64,000 nucleotides of DNA from Methylobacterium currus (GTDB taxonomy: Bacteria; Pseudomonadota; Alphaproteobacteria; Rhizobiales; Beijerinckiaceae), in the NCBI RefSeq assembly GCF_003058325.1, contig NZ_CP028843.1, positions 1,603,501 to 1,667,500 on the forward strand. The letters run 5' to 3'. Under the pieces are notes generated by a model. The model searched no databases and was not told the DNA's origin. It saw only the letters and a program-made list of their open reading frames with translations. The translations under genes were made by a program, and so were the position numbers. Of the stretch, positions 56,197-64,000 are shown piece after piece (the first letter of the stretch is position 1; each line of letters begins with the position of its first letter).

Positions 56197-56364
56197 TCAA
56201 TGCTTCTCCGCCCACGGTCGCGCGGGCGGTCCTTCAGTGCCTCTCCGCCTGCGGTCGCGCGGGCGGTCCTTCAGTGCTTCTCCGCCTGCGGTCGCGCGGG
56301 CGGTCCTTCAGTGCTTCTCCGCCTGCGGTCGCGCGGGCGGTCCTTCAGTGCTTCTCCGCCTGCG
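56197..56364 (-). repeat. 37-bp tandem repeat, four and a half copies
   Basis: Units start at 56197, 56234, 56271 and 56308, and the partial fifth copy at 56345 is the last 20 bp of the DUF1244 gene itself (TCAGTGCTTCTCCGCCTGCG). The gene's 3' end has therefore been amplified downstream. Each unit contains CCGCC...GGGCGG pairing, so a transcript would carry repeated hairpins. Confidence 0.9.
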
Positions 56365-56650
56365 CCGCGAAGGCGGACGCCTGCTCGGGGGTCGCCTCGC
56401 TCTGGTGGCGCGCCTTCCACTCGTCGTAGGGCATGCCGTAGACGTGCTCGCGGCTCTGGTCCTTGGTGAGGGCTAAGCCGCGCTGGTCGGCCGCGTCCTT
56501 GAGCCAGTTCGACAGGCAGTTGCGGCAGAAGCCGGCGAGGTTCATCAGGTCTATGTTCTGCACGTCGGTGCGCCCCTGGAGGTGCGACACCAGGCGGCGG
56601 AAGACCGCGGCCTCGAGCTCGGTGCGGGTGGTCTCGTCGATGCCGTCCAT
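56345..56650 (-). CDS. DUF1244 protein
   Basis: The 101-residue protein matches DUF1244: AAVFRRLVSHLQGRTDVQNI, DLMNLAGFCRNCLSNWLKDA and YGMPYDEWKARHQ. The two Cys in FCRNC are conserved. Function is unknown. Its stop codon lies inside the partial last copy of a 37-bp tandem repeat that continues downstream. Confidence 0.9.
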   Translation of the reverse strand: MDGIDETTRTELEAAVFRRLVSHLQGRTDVQNIDLMNLAGFCRNCLSNWLKDAADQRGLALTKDQSREHVYGMPYDEWKARHQSEATPEQASAFAAQAEKH

Positions 56651-56708
56651 CGGGAATCCCCTTACAAAAAATCCTGAACCGTGAGGTGGGGAGCGGTCGT
56701 CCGCCCGG

Positions 56709-57470
56709 TCAAGCGCGGGCGACCAACGGACCCAGCAGCGCGGCGAATCGCGCGGCCCACTCCTCCGCCCCGGCCGCATCGCCGATCAGGTCCTGGCGGA
56801 TCTCGATCAGGGCGTTGGGCAGCCCCCGCGCCATGGCGTGGCGGTCGATCGTGTCGCCGGGCAGGCCGCCGCCATAGGGCTGGTTGTCGCCGACGGTGAA
56901 GCCGGCAGGATCCGCCCGCAGGCCTTCGATCAGCGGACGGGCGAGGCGGTCGTCCCGGTCCCACAGGATGCCGACCTGCCAGGGCCGCGCCACCCCGCGC
57001 CAGGCCGGGGTGAAGCTGTGCACGGTCACGATGGCGGGCGGCGCGCCTGCGGCAAACGCGGCGTCCACGCCTGCGTCGATCGCCTGGTCGTAGGGATCGT
57101 AGAAGCGCGCCAGCCGCTCCGCGATCCCCTCCGGCCCGATCCGGGCATTGCCCGGCACGATCGCCCCGTCCGAGAGGCGCATCACCAGGGTCGGGTCGGT
57201 GCGGCCGCGATTGGGATCGATGATGAGGCGCGAGAAGGTGGTCAGCAGCGCCGGCGCCCCGAGCCGGCGGGCGAGCGCGCGCGTCACCGCCGCCGCCCCG
57301 ATGTCGTAGGCGATGTGCCGCTCGAAATGCGGCGCCGCGACCCCGAGGTTGTCGAGGTCCGGCGGCACCGCGTTCGAGGCGTGGTCGCAGAGGAGCAGCA
57401 ATCCGCAGGCCGGATCGCCGGGGATCGTCTCGACGGGCTGGGGCGGGTGGGGAGAGGGGACGGCGGTCAT
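56709..57470 (-). CDS. N-formylglutamate amidohydrolase family protein
   Basis: The 253-residue protein matches the FGase family: LLLLCDHASNAVPPDL with the metal His, HFERHIAYDIGAAAVTRAL, FSRLIIDPNRGRTDP, AIVTVHSFTPAW and PNALIEIRQDLI. The family hydrolyses N-formyl-glutamate in histidine breakdown, but stand-alone members outside hut operons have untested substrates. ATG 57470 follows residues that look non-coding. Confidence 0.88.
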   Translation of the reverse strand: MTAVPSPHPPQPVETIPGDPACGLLLLCDHASNAVPPDLDNLGVAAPHFERHIAYDIGAAAVTRALARRLGAPALLTTFSRLIIDPNRGRTDPTLVMRLSDGAIVPGNARIGPEGIAERLARFYDPYDQAIDAGVDAAFAAGAPPAIVTVHSFTPAWRGVARPWQVGILWDRDDRLARPLIEGLRADPAGFTVGDNQPYGGGLPGDTIDRHAMARGLPNALIEIRQDLIGDAAGAEEWAARFAALLGPLVARA

Positions 57471-57643
57471 CGGGGGTCTTGTGAGGCTGAGTGTCGGGAT
57501 GCGGTCGCGTCGGCTTCCTCCCCCATACCCAAATGGCGGGGCCGGCTCCATCCGCTCCGCACGGTGACGCCGGGCGCGACTTGCCATAGTGGGATTCCCG
57601 GGAAGTCCCCGCACCGGACGCACTCCGCCCCGAAGGCTCCTCG

Positions 57644-58591
57644 ATGTCCCGCACCCCCCTGCCCGGCCTCGTCGCCTCCGCCGGTCCCGCAGCCGATCTC
57701 GGCCCGGCCAGTCTCGGTTCCGCCATTGCCGCCCTCGTCGCCGGCGCCCTGGCGATGGGGCTGTCGCCGGTCCTGGTGCGGTTCGTCAGCCCCGAGGTCG
57801 GCCCCTTCGCCAGCGCGTTCTGGCGCGTCGCCCTGGCGCTGCCGGCGCTCTACGGCTGGATGCGGTGGGAGGAGGCCCGGGCGCCGCATCTGCGCCGCGC
57901 CCTCGCGCCCTCGGTGCTCCTCGCCGGTCTCGTCTTCGCGGGCGACCTGCTGTTCTGGCACCTCGCCATCCTGGGGACCACGGTAGCCAACGCCACCTTC
58001 TTCGCCACCACGGCGCCGGTCTTCGTGGTGCTGTTCGCCTGGATCGGCCTGCGCCGCCGGCCCGCCGGGCGCACGCTTCTCGGCCTCCTCGTCTGCCTCG
58101 TCGGCGGCGCCACCCTGGTCGGGCAGTCGGTCCAGGTCGATCCGGCCCGCCTCGCCGGCGACCGGGACGGGGTCGTCACCGCGATCTTCTTCGCGCTCTA
58201 CTTCCTGACCGTCGAGCGCGCCCGGGCGTTAGGCCTGGGCGCCGCCCGCGTCACCTTCGTGGCCTCCTGCATCACGGCCGTCGTGCTGCTCGGCGCCGTC
58301 GCATGGCTCGAGACCCGCCCGGTGCTGCCGCACTCGCTCAGCGCCGCCCTCGGCCTCCTGGGCCTCGCCCTCGTCAGCCATGCCGGCGGCCAGGGCCTGC
58401 TCGCGGTGGCGCTCGGGCGCCTGCCCGCCGGCTTCTCCTCCCTGGTGATCTTCCTGGAGGCCGTGGCCGCCGCGATCCTGGCCTGGATCCTCCTCGGCGA
58501 GGCCCTCGGCCCCCTCCAGGTGCTCGGCGGCGGCCTGATCCTGGCCGGCATCGCGGTCGCGCGGCCCCGGCGGTCCGCCCGGACAGCTTAG
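57644..58591 (+). CDS. EamA/DMT-family transporter
   Basis: The 315-residue protein has ten predicted helices in two EamA repeats (LAMGLSPVLVRFVSPEVGPF, FFATTAPVFVVLFAWIGLRR, GLVFAGDLLFWHLAILG; then SHAGGQGLLAVALGRLPAGF, EAVAAAILAWILLGEAL). DMT transporters export metabolites or amino acids. The substrate is unknown. A glycerate kinase gene follows 73 bp later. Confidence 0.88.
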   Translation: MSRTPLPGLVASAGPAADLGPASLGSAIAALVAGALAMGLSPVLVRFVSPEVGPFASAFWRVALALPALYGWMRWEEARAPHLRRALAPSVLLAGLVFAGDLLFWHLAILGTTVANATFFATTAPVFVVLFAWIGLRRRPAGRTLLGLLVCLVGGATLVGQSVQVDPARLAGDRDGVVTAIFFALYFLTVERARALGLGAARVTFVASCITAVVLLGAVAWLETRPVLPHSLSAALGLLGLALVSHAGGQGLLAVALGRLPAGFSSLVIFLEAVAAAILAWILLGEALGPLQVLGGGLILAGIAVARPRRSARTA

Positions 58592-58664
58592 CTCTAACAG
58601 ACTGGAACGAGACCGGCACGAAGCCGGCCCGAAGCGTGACCATACCGTTCAGAGGAGCCGCCCC

Positions 58665-59975
58665 GTGACCGATGCCTCAACCCCGGAGACCTCTTCCTCG
58701 GAGACCCGCGCCCTGCTGCTGCGCCTGCTCGATGCGGGCGTCACGGCCGCCCACCCGCGCGGCTGCCTGGTGCCGCACCTGCCTCCGGTGCCGGCCGGGC
58801 GGCTGGTGATCCTCGGTGCCGGCAAGGCCGGGGCCAGCATGGCGGCGCTCGCCGAGCGGCATTACCGGGCGCAAGGGGTCGATCCTGCCCGCATCGCCGG
58901 CCTCGCGGTGGCCCGCCACGGCTACGGCGAGCCGGCCGGGGTGATCGAGGTGGTGGAGGCCGGCCACCCGGTGCCGGACGAGGCCGGGATCGCGGCGACG
59001 CGACGCGCCCTCGATCTCGCGGCCTCCGCCGGCCCGGACGATCTCGTGCTGGTGCTCCTCTCCGGCGGCGGCTCGGCGAACTGGATCGCGCCGGCCGGCG
59101 CCCTGACGCTTCCCGAGAAGCAGGGCATCACCCGGGCGCTGCTGCGCTCGGGCGCCGCGATCGACGAGATCAACTGCGTGCGCAAGCACCTCTCGCGCAT
59201 CAAGGGCGGGCGCCTGGCAGGGGCTGCCCGCCATGCCGGCCGGATCCTGACGCTCGCGATCTCCGACGTGCCGCGGGACGACCCGGCGGTGATCGCCTCG
59301 GGTCCGACGGTGCCGGACCCGACCACGCTGGCGGATGCCCGGGCGATCTGCGCCCGCCGGGGCATCCCGCTGCCGTCCTCCGCCGAGGCGCTGCTGAACG
59401 ACCCCGCCAACGAGAGCCCGAAGCCCGGCGACCCGGCCTTCGCCCATAGCGAGTTCCGCATCATCGCCCGGCCGGTCGACGCCCTGAACGCCGCCGCCGC
59501 CGCCGCGCAGGCCGCCGGCTACGAGCCGGTTCTGCTCGGCGCCGACCTCGAGGGCGAGGCCCGCGAGGTGGCGGCCGCGCAGGCGGGCCTCGCCCGCGAG
59601 ATGGCCGCCGCCGGACGAAAGGCCGCGCTGATCTCCGGCGGCGAACTGACCGTGACCATCCGGGGCGAGGGCCAGGGCGGGCCGAACCAGGAATACGCGC
59701 TCGCGCTCGCGCTCGCCCTCGACGGCGCCCCCGGCATCGCCGCCCTCTCGGCCGATACCGACGGCACCGATGGCGGCCGCGGCGAGGCCACCGACCCGGC
59801 CGGGGCGATGATCGACCCGACGACGCTGGCCCGTGCGGCGGCGGCGGGGCTCGACGCGCGGGCAAGCTTGGGAGAGAACGACTCGACACCGTTCTTCGAC
59901 CGGCTCGGCGACCTCGTCCGGCCCGGGCCCACCCGCACCAACGTCAATGACCTCCGCATCATCCTGGTTGGCTGA
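58665..59975 (+). CDS. MOFRL-family glycerate 2-kinase, second copy
   Basis: The 436-residue paralogue of TtuD (17831-19090) has the same blocks: ILGAGKAGASMAALAE, LLSGGGSANWIAPA, NCVRKHLSRIKGGRLAGA, GGPNQEYALALALAL and DTDGTDGG. GTG 58665 follows AGAGGAG. In methylotrophs such an enzyme (GckA) feeds the serine cycle by making 2-phosphoglycerate; that role is possible here. A pyruvate kinase paralogue lies 1.5 kb downstream. Confidence 0.88.
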   Translation: MTDASTPETSSSETRALLLRLLDAGVTAAHPRGCLVPHLPPVPAGRLVILGAGKAGASMAALAERHYRAQGVDPARIAGLAVARHGYGEPAGVIEVVEAGHPVPDEAGIAATRRALDLAASAGPDDLVLVLLSGGGSANWIAPAGALTLPEKQGITRALLRSGAAIDEINCVRKHLSRIKGGRLAGAARHAGRILTLAISDVPRDDPAVIASGPTVPDPTTLADARAICARRGIPLPSSAEALLNDPANESPKPGDPAFAHSEFRIIARPVDALNAAAAAAQAAGYEPVLLGADLEGEAREVAAAQAGLAREMAAAGRKAALISGGELTVTIRGEGQGGPNQEYALALALALDGAPGIAALSADTDGTDGGRGEATDPAGAMIDPTTLARAAAAGLDARASLGENDSTPFFDRLGDLVRPGPTRTNVNDLRIILVG

Positions 59976-60405
59976 CTTCCTTCCCCTCCGCCGCGCCGCC
60001 CTGCTCCTGGCCCTGCCTCTCGCCCTCCTGGGCGCCGGGCCGGCGCGGGCGGACCTGCGGATGTGCAACATGACCGGCAGCCGCATCGGCATCGCCCTCG
60101 GCTACCGGGATTCCGGCGGCTGGGTGACGGAGGGCTGGTGGAACCTCTCGGCCAAGGGCTGCGAGACGCTGCTCAAGGGTGCGCTCGCCGCCCGCTACTA
60201 CTACGTCTTCGCGGTCGATTACGACCGCGGCGGCGAGTGGAGCGGCCGCTCGCTGATGTGCACCCGCGACCGCGAATTCACCATCCGGGGCGTCGAGGAC
60301 TGTTTGGCCCGCGGCTACGACCGCAACGGCTTCTTCGAGGTCGATACGGGGGAGCAGAAGAGCTGGACGATCCAGCTGACGGATCCGGGGCGGGCGGGGC
60401 CGTGA
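59947..60405 (+). CDS. DUF1036 secreted protein
   Basis: The 152-residue protein overlaps the end of the kinase gene. After a signal peptide (RRAALLLALPLALLGAGPARA) the DUF1036 domain reads LRMCNMTGSRIGIALGYRD, WVTEGWWNLSAKGCETLLKG and FTIRGVEDCLARGYDRNGF. The family is periplasmic or extracellular and of unknown role. TTG 59968 is an alternative start. Confidence 0.85.
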   Translation: MTSASSWLADFLPLRRAALLLALPLALLGAGPARADLRMCNMTGSRIGIALGYRDSGGWVTEGWWNLSAKGCETLLKGALAARYYYVFAVDYDRGGEWSGRSLMCTRDREFTIRGVEDCLARGYDRNGFFEVDTGEQKSWTIQLTDPGRAGP

Positions 60406-60468
60406 GGGGGGATGGACGGGGTCGGCTGAGGCGACCGGAAGCAGGTGCGGACCAATGGCTGGTCGCGT

Positions 60469-60682
60469 CTACCGCTCGGCCGGGCCGGACCGTGTCTCGC
60501 GCTCGTCGAGGCGCATCGCCCCATAGCCCATAGCGAGGACGATGAGTGGCGGCACGACGTGGCCGTAGACAGCCAAGATCATCCATTCGCGGGCCGGGCC
60601 CAGCAGGCGACGCCGCAACCGACGGCGAGCGGAGCGCCGTCAGCGGCGTGACGATGACGGCGACGATCTGGATGTCGGTCAC
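60469..60682 (-). pseudogene. Frameshifted small membrane protein
   Basis: GTG 60682 opens MTDIQIVAVIVTPLTAL; a shifted frame continues RRRLLGPAREWMILAVYGHV then VPPLIVLAMGYGAMRLDERE to a TAG at 60469-60471. Two hydrophobic segments suggest a small membrane protein. One base change would restore a single frame, so a sequencing error is possible. Confidence 0.35.
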
Positions 60683-60758
60683 GGCGTGAGCCCTTGAGAA
60701 GGGGGGGCCAGAAGGTGGAGGCCGACGCTCACCGGGACGAGACTTGAGATCGAGAAGA

Positions 60759-61073
60759 TCAGGCCGCCCGCAACTTGCGCGCCGCCTCGGCCAGCACCTC
60801 GTTCATCCGCGTCTGCCAGCCCGGTCCGGTCGCCTTGAAGGTCTCAACCACGTCCGGGTCCAGGCGCAGGCTCACGAGCTGCTTGGGCCGCTCGGCTCTC
60901 GGCCGGCCGCCGCGGCTCGGCGGCGCCGCATAGACCTCGGGCGGCAAGACCTTGCGGGCGGGACGCAGCTGGGCCAGTTCCTCAGCCGTCGGAGGCGGGA
61001 TCTCGCCATCAATGTCCCAATCCTCTTCGGAGGTCAGGAGAGAAGGCCGCTCAGGTTTCGACGTGCCGGTCAT
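60759..61073 (-). CDS. brnA: BrnA-type antitoxin
   Basis: The 104-residue protein has the ribbon-helix-helix KQLVSLRLDPDVVETFKATG and WQTRMNEVLAEAARKLRAA at its C-terminus, the usual BrnA layout. It overlaps brnT by 23 bp. It should neutralise BrnT and repress the operon through the palindrome at 61338-61355. Confidence 0.88.
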   Translation of the reverse strand: MTGTSKPERPSLLTSEEDWDIDGEIPPPTAEELAQLRPARKVLPPEVYAAPPSRGGRPRAERPKQLVSLRLDPDVVETFKATGPGWQTRMNEVLAEAARKLRAA

Positions 61074-61335
61074 AGGCTTCCCTTTCCTGTTCGTCCGCGC
61101 GGCGAAGGCCGACGAGGGACAATGCCTCGCTGCCGAGAGGCGACACCACCGCGAGCGCGACGACGTCCCCGTTCCAGAGGCCGATGAGGAGGTCGCGGGT
61201 GCGGCGCGTGCGGCCTGGCCGGGCTGGCGGCACCAGCGCCGTGTCACGGTCGAAGCAGCGCTTGAAATCGGCGAAGTCGAAGCCGTGCTTCTCCCGGTTC
61301 CGCTGCCGCTTCGGTTTATCAAAACCGATCTTCAT
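61051..61335 (-). CDS. brnT: BrnT-type ribonuclease toxin
   Basis: The 94-residue RelE-superfamily toxin has MKIGFDKPKRQRNREKHGFD, then RDLLIGLWNGDVVALAVV and GLRRADEQEREAYD. BrnT inhibits translation by RNA cleavage when free of BrnA. The ATG at 61335 has no ribosome binding site and lies 2 bp from the operator palindrome, so initiation may be leaderless. Confidence 0.88.
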   Translation of the reverse strand: MKIGFDKPKRQRNREKHGFDFADFKRCFDRDTALVPPARPGRTRRTRDLLIGLWNGDVVALAVVSPLGSEALSLVGLRRADEQEREAYDRHVET

Positions 61336-61337
61336 GG

Positions 61338-61355
61338 TTTTTGTATCTACAAAAA
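61338..61355. promoter_or_regulatory. brnTA operator palindrome
   Basis: TTTTTGTATCTACAAAAA, a perfect 8-bp dyad around TC, overlaps a TAGATA -10-like hexamer on the minus strand and ends 2 bp before the brnT start codon. RHH antitoxins bind such sites. Confidence 0.6.
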
Positions 61356-61500
61356 TTGAACCATTCAAGAGCGGGTGCGAGACTGCGCGCCCGACCCTCC
61401 CCGATCACCCGCAACCGTCCCGGCGCCAAAACGCCAATTGACCCGGGCGCGCCGACCGGCTTTGCGTAGCGCGATTGGTCTCACCCCGGACGACACCCTC

Positions 61501-62937
61501 ATGAAGCGCGCCCGCCGCACCAAGATCGTCGCGACCCTCGGCCCGGCCTCCGAGGATCCGGCGGTGATCGAGGCGCTGTTCGCGGCCGGCGCCGACGTGT
61601 TCCGCATCAACATGAGCCACCTGCCCCGCGAGCGGCTGAGCGAGCGGGTGGCGACGATCCGGGGCATCGAGCAGAAGCTGAAACGGCCGATCGCCGTGCT
61701 GGTCGACCTGCAGGGGCCGAAGCTCCGGGTCGGGCGCTTCGCCGACGACGCGGCGATGATCGAGAACGGCCAGAGCTTCGTCCTCGACGACGACCCGACG
61801 CCGGGCGACGCGACCCGGGTCCACCTGCCCCATCCCGAGATCCTTTCGGCGCTGGAGCCCGGCCACGCGGTGATCGTCGACGACGGCAAGCTGCGCCTCG
61901 TCGTGACCGAGGTCGGGCCCGGCCGGGCGGTGACCCGGGTGGTGACCGGCGGAAAGATCTCGAACCGCAAGGGCGTGTCCCTGCCCGACACCACGATCCC
62001 CGTCGCGGCGATGACCGAGAAGGACCGCCTCGACCTCGAGGCCGGCCTCGCCGCCGGTGCCGACTGGATCGCGGTGTCGTTCGTGCAGCGCCCGGAGGAT
62101 GTCGCCGAGGTCAAGGCGGTGGCGCAGGGCAAGGCCCTGGTGATGGCCAAGATCGAGAAGCCGCAGGCGGTCGCCGCCCTCGACGCGATCATGGCGGTGG
62201 CCGACGGGCTGATGGTCGCCCGCGGCGACCTCGGGGTCGAGATGCCGCTGGAGCAGGTGCCGGGCGTGCAGAAGCGCATCACCCGCGGTGCGCGCCGCCT
62301 CGGCAAGCCGGTGGTGGTAGCCACGCAAATGCTCGAGTCGATGATCACCGCCCCGGTGCCGACCCGGGCCGAGGTCTCGGACGTGGCGACCGCGGTCTAT
62401 GAGGGGGCGGACGCCGTGATGCTCTCGGCCGAGAGTGCGTCGGGCGCGTTCCCGGTCGAGGCGGTCTCGACCATGAACCGCATCGCCGAGCAGGTCGAGC
62501 GCGACGGGATCTATTGGTCGATCATCGCGGCGCAGCGCAACCAGCCCGAATCGACCGCCTCGGACGCCATCGCGGCGGCCGCCCACCAGATCGCCGACAC
62601 GCTCGGGCTCAACGCGGTGATGGCCTGGACCGCCTCCGGCTCGACCGCCCTGCGGCTCGCCCGCGCCCGGCCCGACGCCACCGTGATCGCGCTGACCCCG
62701 AAGCGCGAGACCGCGCGACGCCTCGCCCTCGCCTGGGGTACCCACCCGATCGTCACCAACGACGCCAGCGACATCGACGACATGTCGTTCCGCGCCTGCA
62801 AGTTCGCGGTGCGCGAAGCCTTCGCCGGCATCGGCGACCGGGTGATCGTGGTGGCGGGCCTGCCCTTCGGCACGCCGGGCGCGACGAACCTCGTGCGCAT
62901 CGCCACGGTGACGCCGGAGCATGCGGCGAAGGCGTGA
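61501..62937 (+). CDS. pyk: Pyruvate kinase, second copy
   Basis: The 478-residue pyruvate kinase starts MKRARRTKIVATLGPASE and has FRINMSH, VDLQGPKLRVG, the catalytic Lys in AKIEKPQA, LMVARGDLGVEMP and a complete C-terminal domain. It is probably the housekeeping enzyme, with ttuE as the tartrate-specific paralogue. The frame extends upstream to 61375, but the domain begins at ATG 61501. Confidence 0.95.
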   Translation: MKRARRTKIVATLGPASEDPAVIEALFAAGADVFRINMSHLPRERLSERVATIRGIEQKLKRPIAVLVDLQGPKLRVGRFADDAAMIENGQSFVLDDDPTPGDATRVHLPHPEILSALEPGHAVIVDDGKLRLVVTEVGPGRAVTRVVTGGKISNRKGVSLPDTTIPVAAMTEKDRLDLEAGLAAGADWIAVSFVQRPEDVAEVKAVAQGKALVMAKIEKPQAVAALDAIMAVADGLMVARGDLGVEMPLEQVPGVQKRITRGARRLGKPVVVATQMLESMITAPVPTRAEVSDVATAVYEGADAVMLSAESASGAFPVEAVSTMNRIAEQVERDGIYWSIIAAQRNQPESTASDAIAAAAHQIADTLGLNAVMAWTASGSTALRLARARPDATVIALTPKRETARRLALAWGTHPIVTNDASDIDDMSFRACKFAVREAFAGIGDRVIVVAGLPFGTPGATNLVRIATVTPEHAAKA

Positions 62938-63075
62938 GGTTCTGGTCGCGTTCGAGAGGATGACGGTGCCACGACGTCCAGGCGGATCGGCGATGCGCCC
63001 CGTCCTGTGCCGATCGCCGGATGACCGGGATCGACGTCGCGGGCGGCTCTCCTGCTGACACGAACCGCTCTTCGG

Positions 63076-63990
63076 TCATGCGTGCCGTTTCATGCCGAGA
63101 CCGATTCCGGTCAGGATGGCGAGTGCCGAGAGGATCAGGAGCGGGTCCAGGCCTTCGCCGAGGATGACGGCCGAGAGACCGATTCCCAGGACGGGTGTGG
63201 CGAGGACGCCGAGTGACGCGGTGGTGGCCGGTACGCGACGGTTCACCACCGTCATCGCCCAGAAGCCGAGCGCCGTGCCGACCACGCCGTTATAGGCCAG
63301 GGCGACCAGGGCGGGCGCGGTGATCCGTGACGGTGGGCTTCCTTCGATGAGGAAGGCCGGAACCACGAGGACGAGGGTGGCGAGAAGGCATTGCCACGGC
63401 ATGAGCTGGAGCGGCGTGGCCGTCCAGCGATGGGCGCGGGTGTAGACGATGCTGACCGACCAGCAGAGGGCGGCCAGGATCGCCAATCCGCTGCCGAGGA
63501 GAGCCGTCCGGTCGTTCCAGTCCGGGCTGCCCGGCCTGAACAGCAGCAGCAAGCCCGCCACGCCGATCCCGATGCCGATCGCTTGTCGCGCGGCGACGCG
63601 CTCGCCGAGCAGGAGACGAGCGCCGGGGGCGACCCAGAGCGGGGTGGTGTAGCCCAGCACGATGGCGCGGCTGGCCGGGACGAGGGTCAGGCCCGCCGTC
63701 ATGAGCGCCGCGAAACCGACCATGTGACAGAGGGCGATCACGAGGAGAACCGGAATGTCGACGCGGGGTGGTCGTACGAGCTGGCGGCTCGCGGCCAGCG
63801 CCGGGAAGAGAACCACGGCAGCCATGCCGGTGCGGATGGCGACCGCCCAGAGCGGCGTCACCTCCCGCACCGCCAGCTTCATGATGACCCAGTTCAGGCT
63901 CCAGGCCACCACCACGAACGCGAACAGGCCGATGGTCGACGGAGCGGCGGAACGCTCGGCACGAAATACGGCGGGTGGTGCGGTCGTCAC
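63076..63990 (-). CDS. EamA/DMT-family transporter
   Basis: The 304-residue protein has ten predicted helices in two EamA repeats (AWSLNWVIMKLAVREVTPLW, LVPASRAIVLGYTTPLWVAP; LVALAYNGVVGTALGFWAMT, LGVLATPVLGIGLSAVILGE). Export substrate unknown. Not closely similar to the DMT protein at 57644. Confidence 0.9.
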   Translation of the reverse strand: MTTAPPAVFRAERSAAPSTIGLFAFVVVAWSLNWVIMKLAVREVTPLWAVAIRTGMAAVVLFPALAASRQLVRPPRVDIPVLLVIALCHMVGFAALMTAGLTLVPASRAIVLGYTTPLWVAPGARLLLGERVAARQAIGIGIGVAGLLLLFRPGSPDWNDRTALLGSGLAILAALCWSVSIVYTRAHRWTATPLQLMPWQCLLATLVLVVPAFLIEGSPPSRITAPALVALAYNGVVGTALGFWAMTVVNRRVPATTASLGVLATPVLGIGLSAVILGEGLDPLLILSALAILTGIGLGMKRHA

Positions 63991-64000
63991 GACGGCCTCC

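Noticed and set aside
56197..56364. CRISPR array
   Set aside because: The 37-bp units are directly adjacent with no spacers; it is a simple tandem repeat. No cas genes are present.

Overview
The window is about 64 kb of high-GC DNA. Its gene set points to an alphaproteobacterium of the Hyphomicrobiales, most likely Methylobacterium or a close relative. The evidence is a GapR-type DUF2312 protein, a GcrA-like regulator, DUF1244, DUF1036, DUF6894-like and DUF1127 proteins, a LuxI synthase and a suhB/MmgR-like sRNA. The genus is inferred from gene families, not from a marker gene.

Layout. 0-12 kb: a hypothetical membrane-anchored protein, a DUF1348/TetR pair with a palindromic operator, a DegP-type protease, a degenerate peptide-deformylase-like gene, an HNH protein, a chemoreceptor, a LemA/TPM/TPM operon and a Gdx (SugE) exporter behind a structured leader. 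12-20.6 kb: a MASE1-GGDEF cyclase, then a GntR regulator divergent from a tartrate operon (transporter, dehydrogenase, MOFRL glycerate kinase, pyruvate kinase). 20.6-37.4 kb: an accessory region with a tRNA-Pro, an intact IS21-family element, two inverted identical IS3-family copies, fragments of an IS1182-type transposase, serine recombinases and a tyrosine integrase, a broken ABC binding protein and two DUF6894-like genes, both broken. A LysR/SDR/cupin cluster lies inside its right part. 37.4-49.5 kb: an LRR-kinase fusion with a coupled leader ORF, manganese catalase, an MFS transporter, FetAB, SleB, an ArsR-type regulator, LuxI, small secreted proteins and an sRNA. 49.5-64 kb: purC, a porin, a beta-propeller protein, GcrA-like, DUF3095, GapR, DUF1244, an N-formylglutamate amidohydrolase-like protein, two EamA exporters, a second glycerate kinase, DUF1036, BrnTA and a second pyruvate kinase.

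How genes work together. The tartrate operon gives a complete route from tartrate to pyruvate if enolase is supplied elsewhere: oxidative decarboxylation to glycerate, phosphorylation, then ATP recovery at pyruvate kinase. The last two steps have paralogues 40 kb away. LemA and the two TPM proteins form one envelope operon, and FetAB is a two-gene transporter.

Main unexplained structure. Two families of palindromic intergenic repeats (three copies of one, two of the other) sit side by side at 41.0-41.2 kb. Several genes or leaders carry 13-21 bp tandem repeats, and there are several strong palindromes at promoters. No single large undescribed system is evident. The best candidates for new biology are the LRR-kinase with its proline-rich leader ORF, the metal-ligand-less deformylase homologue, and the two repeat families.
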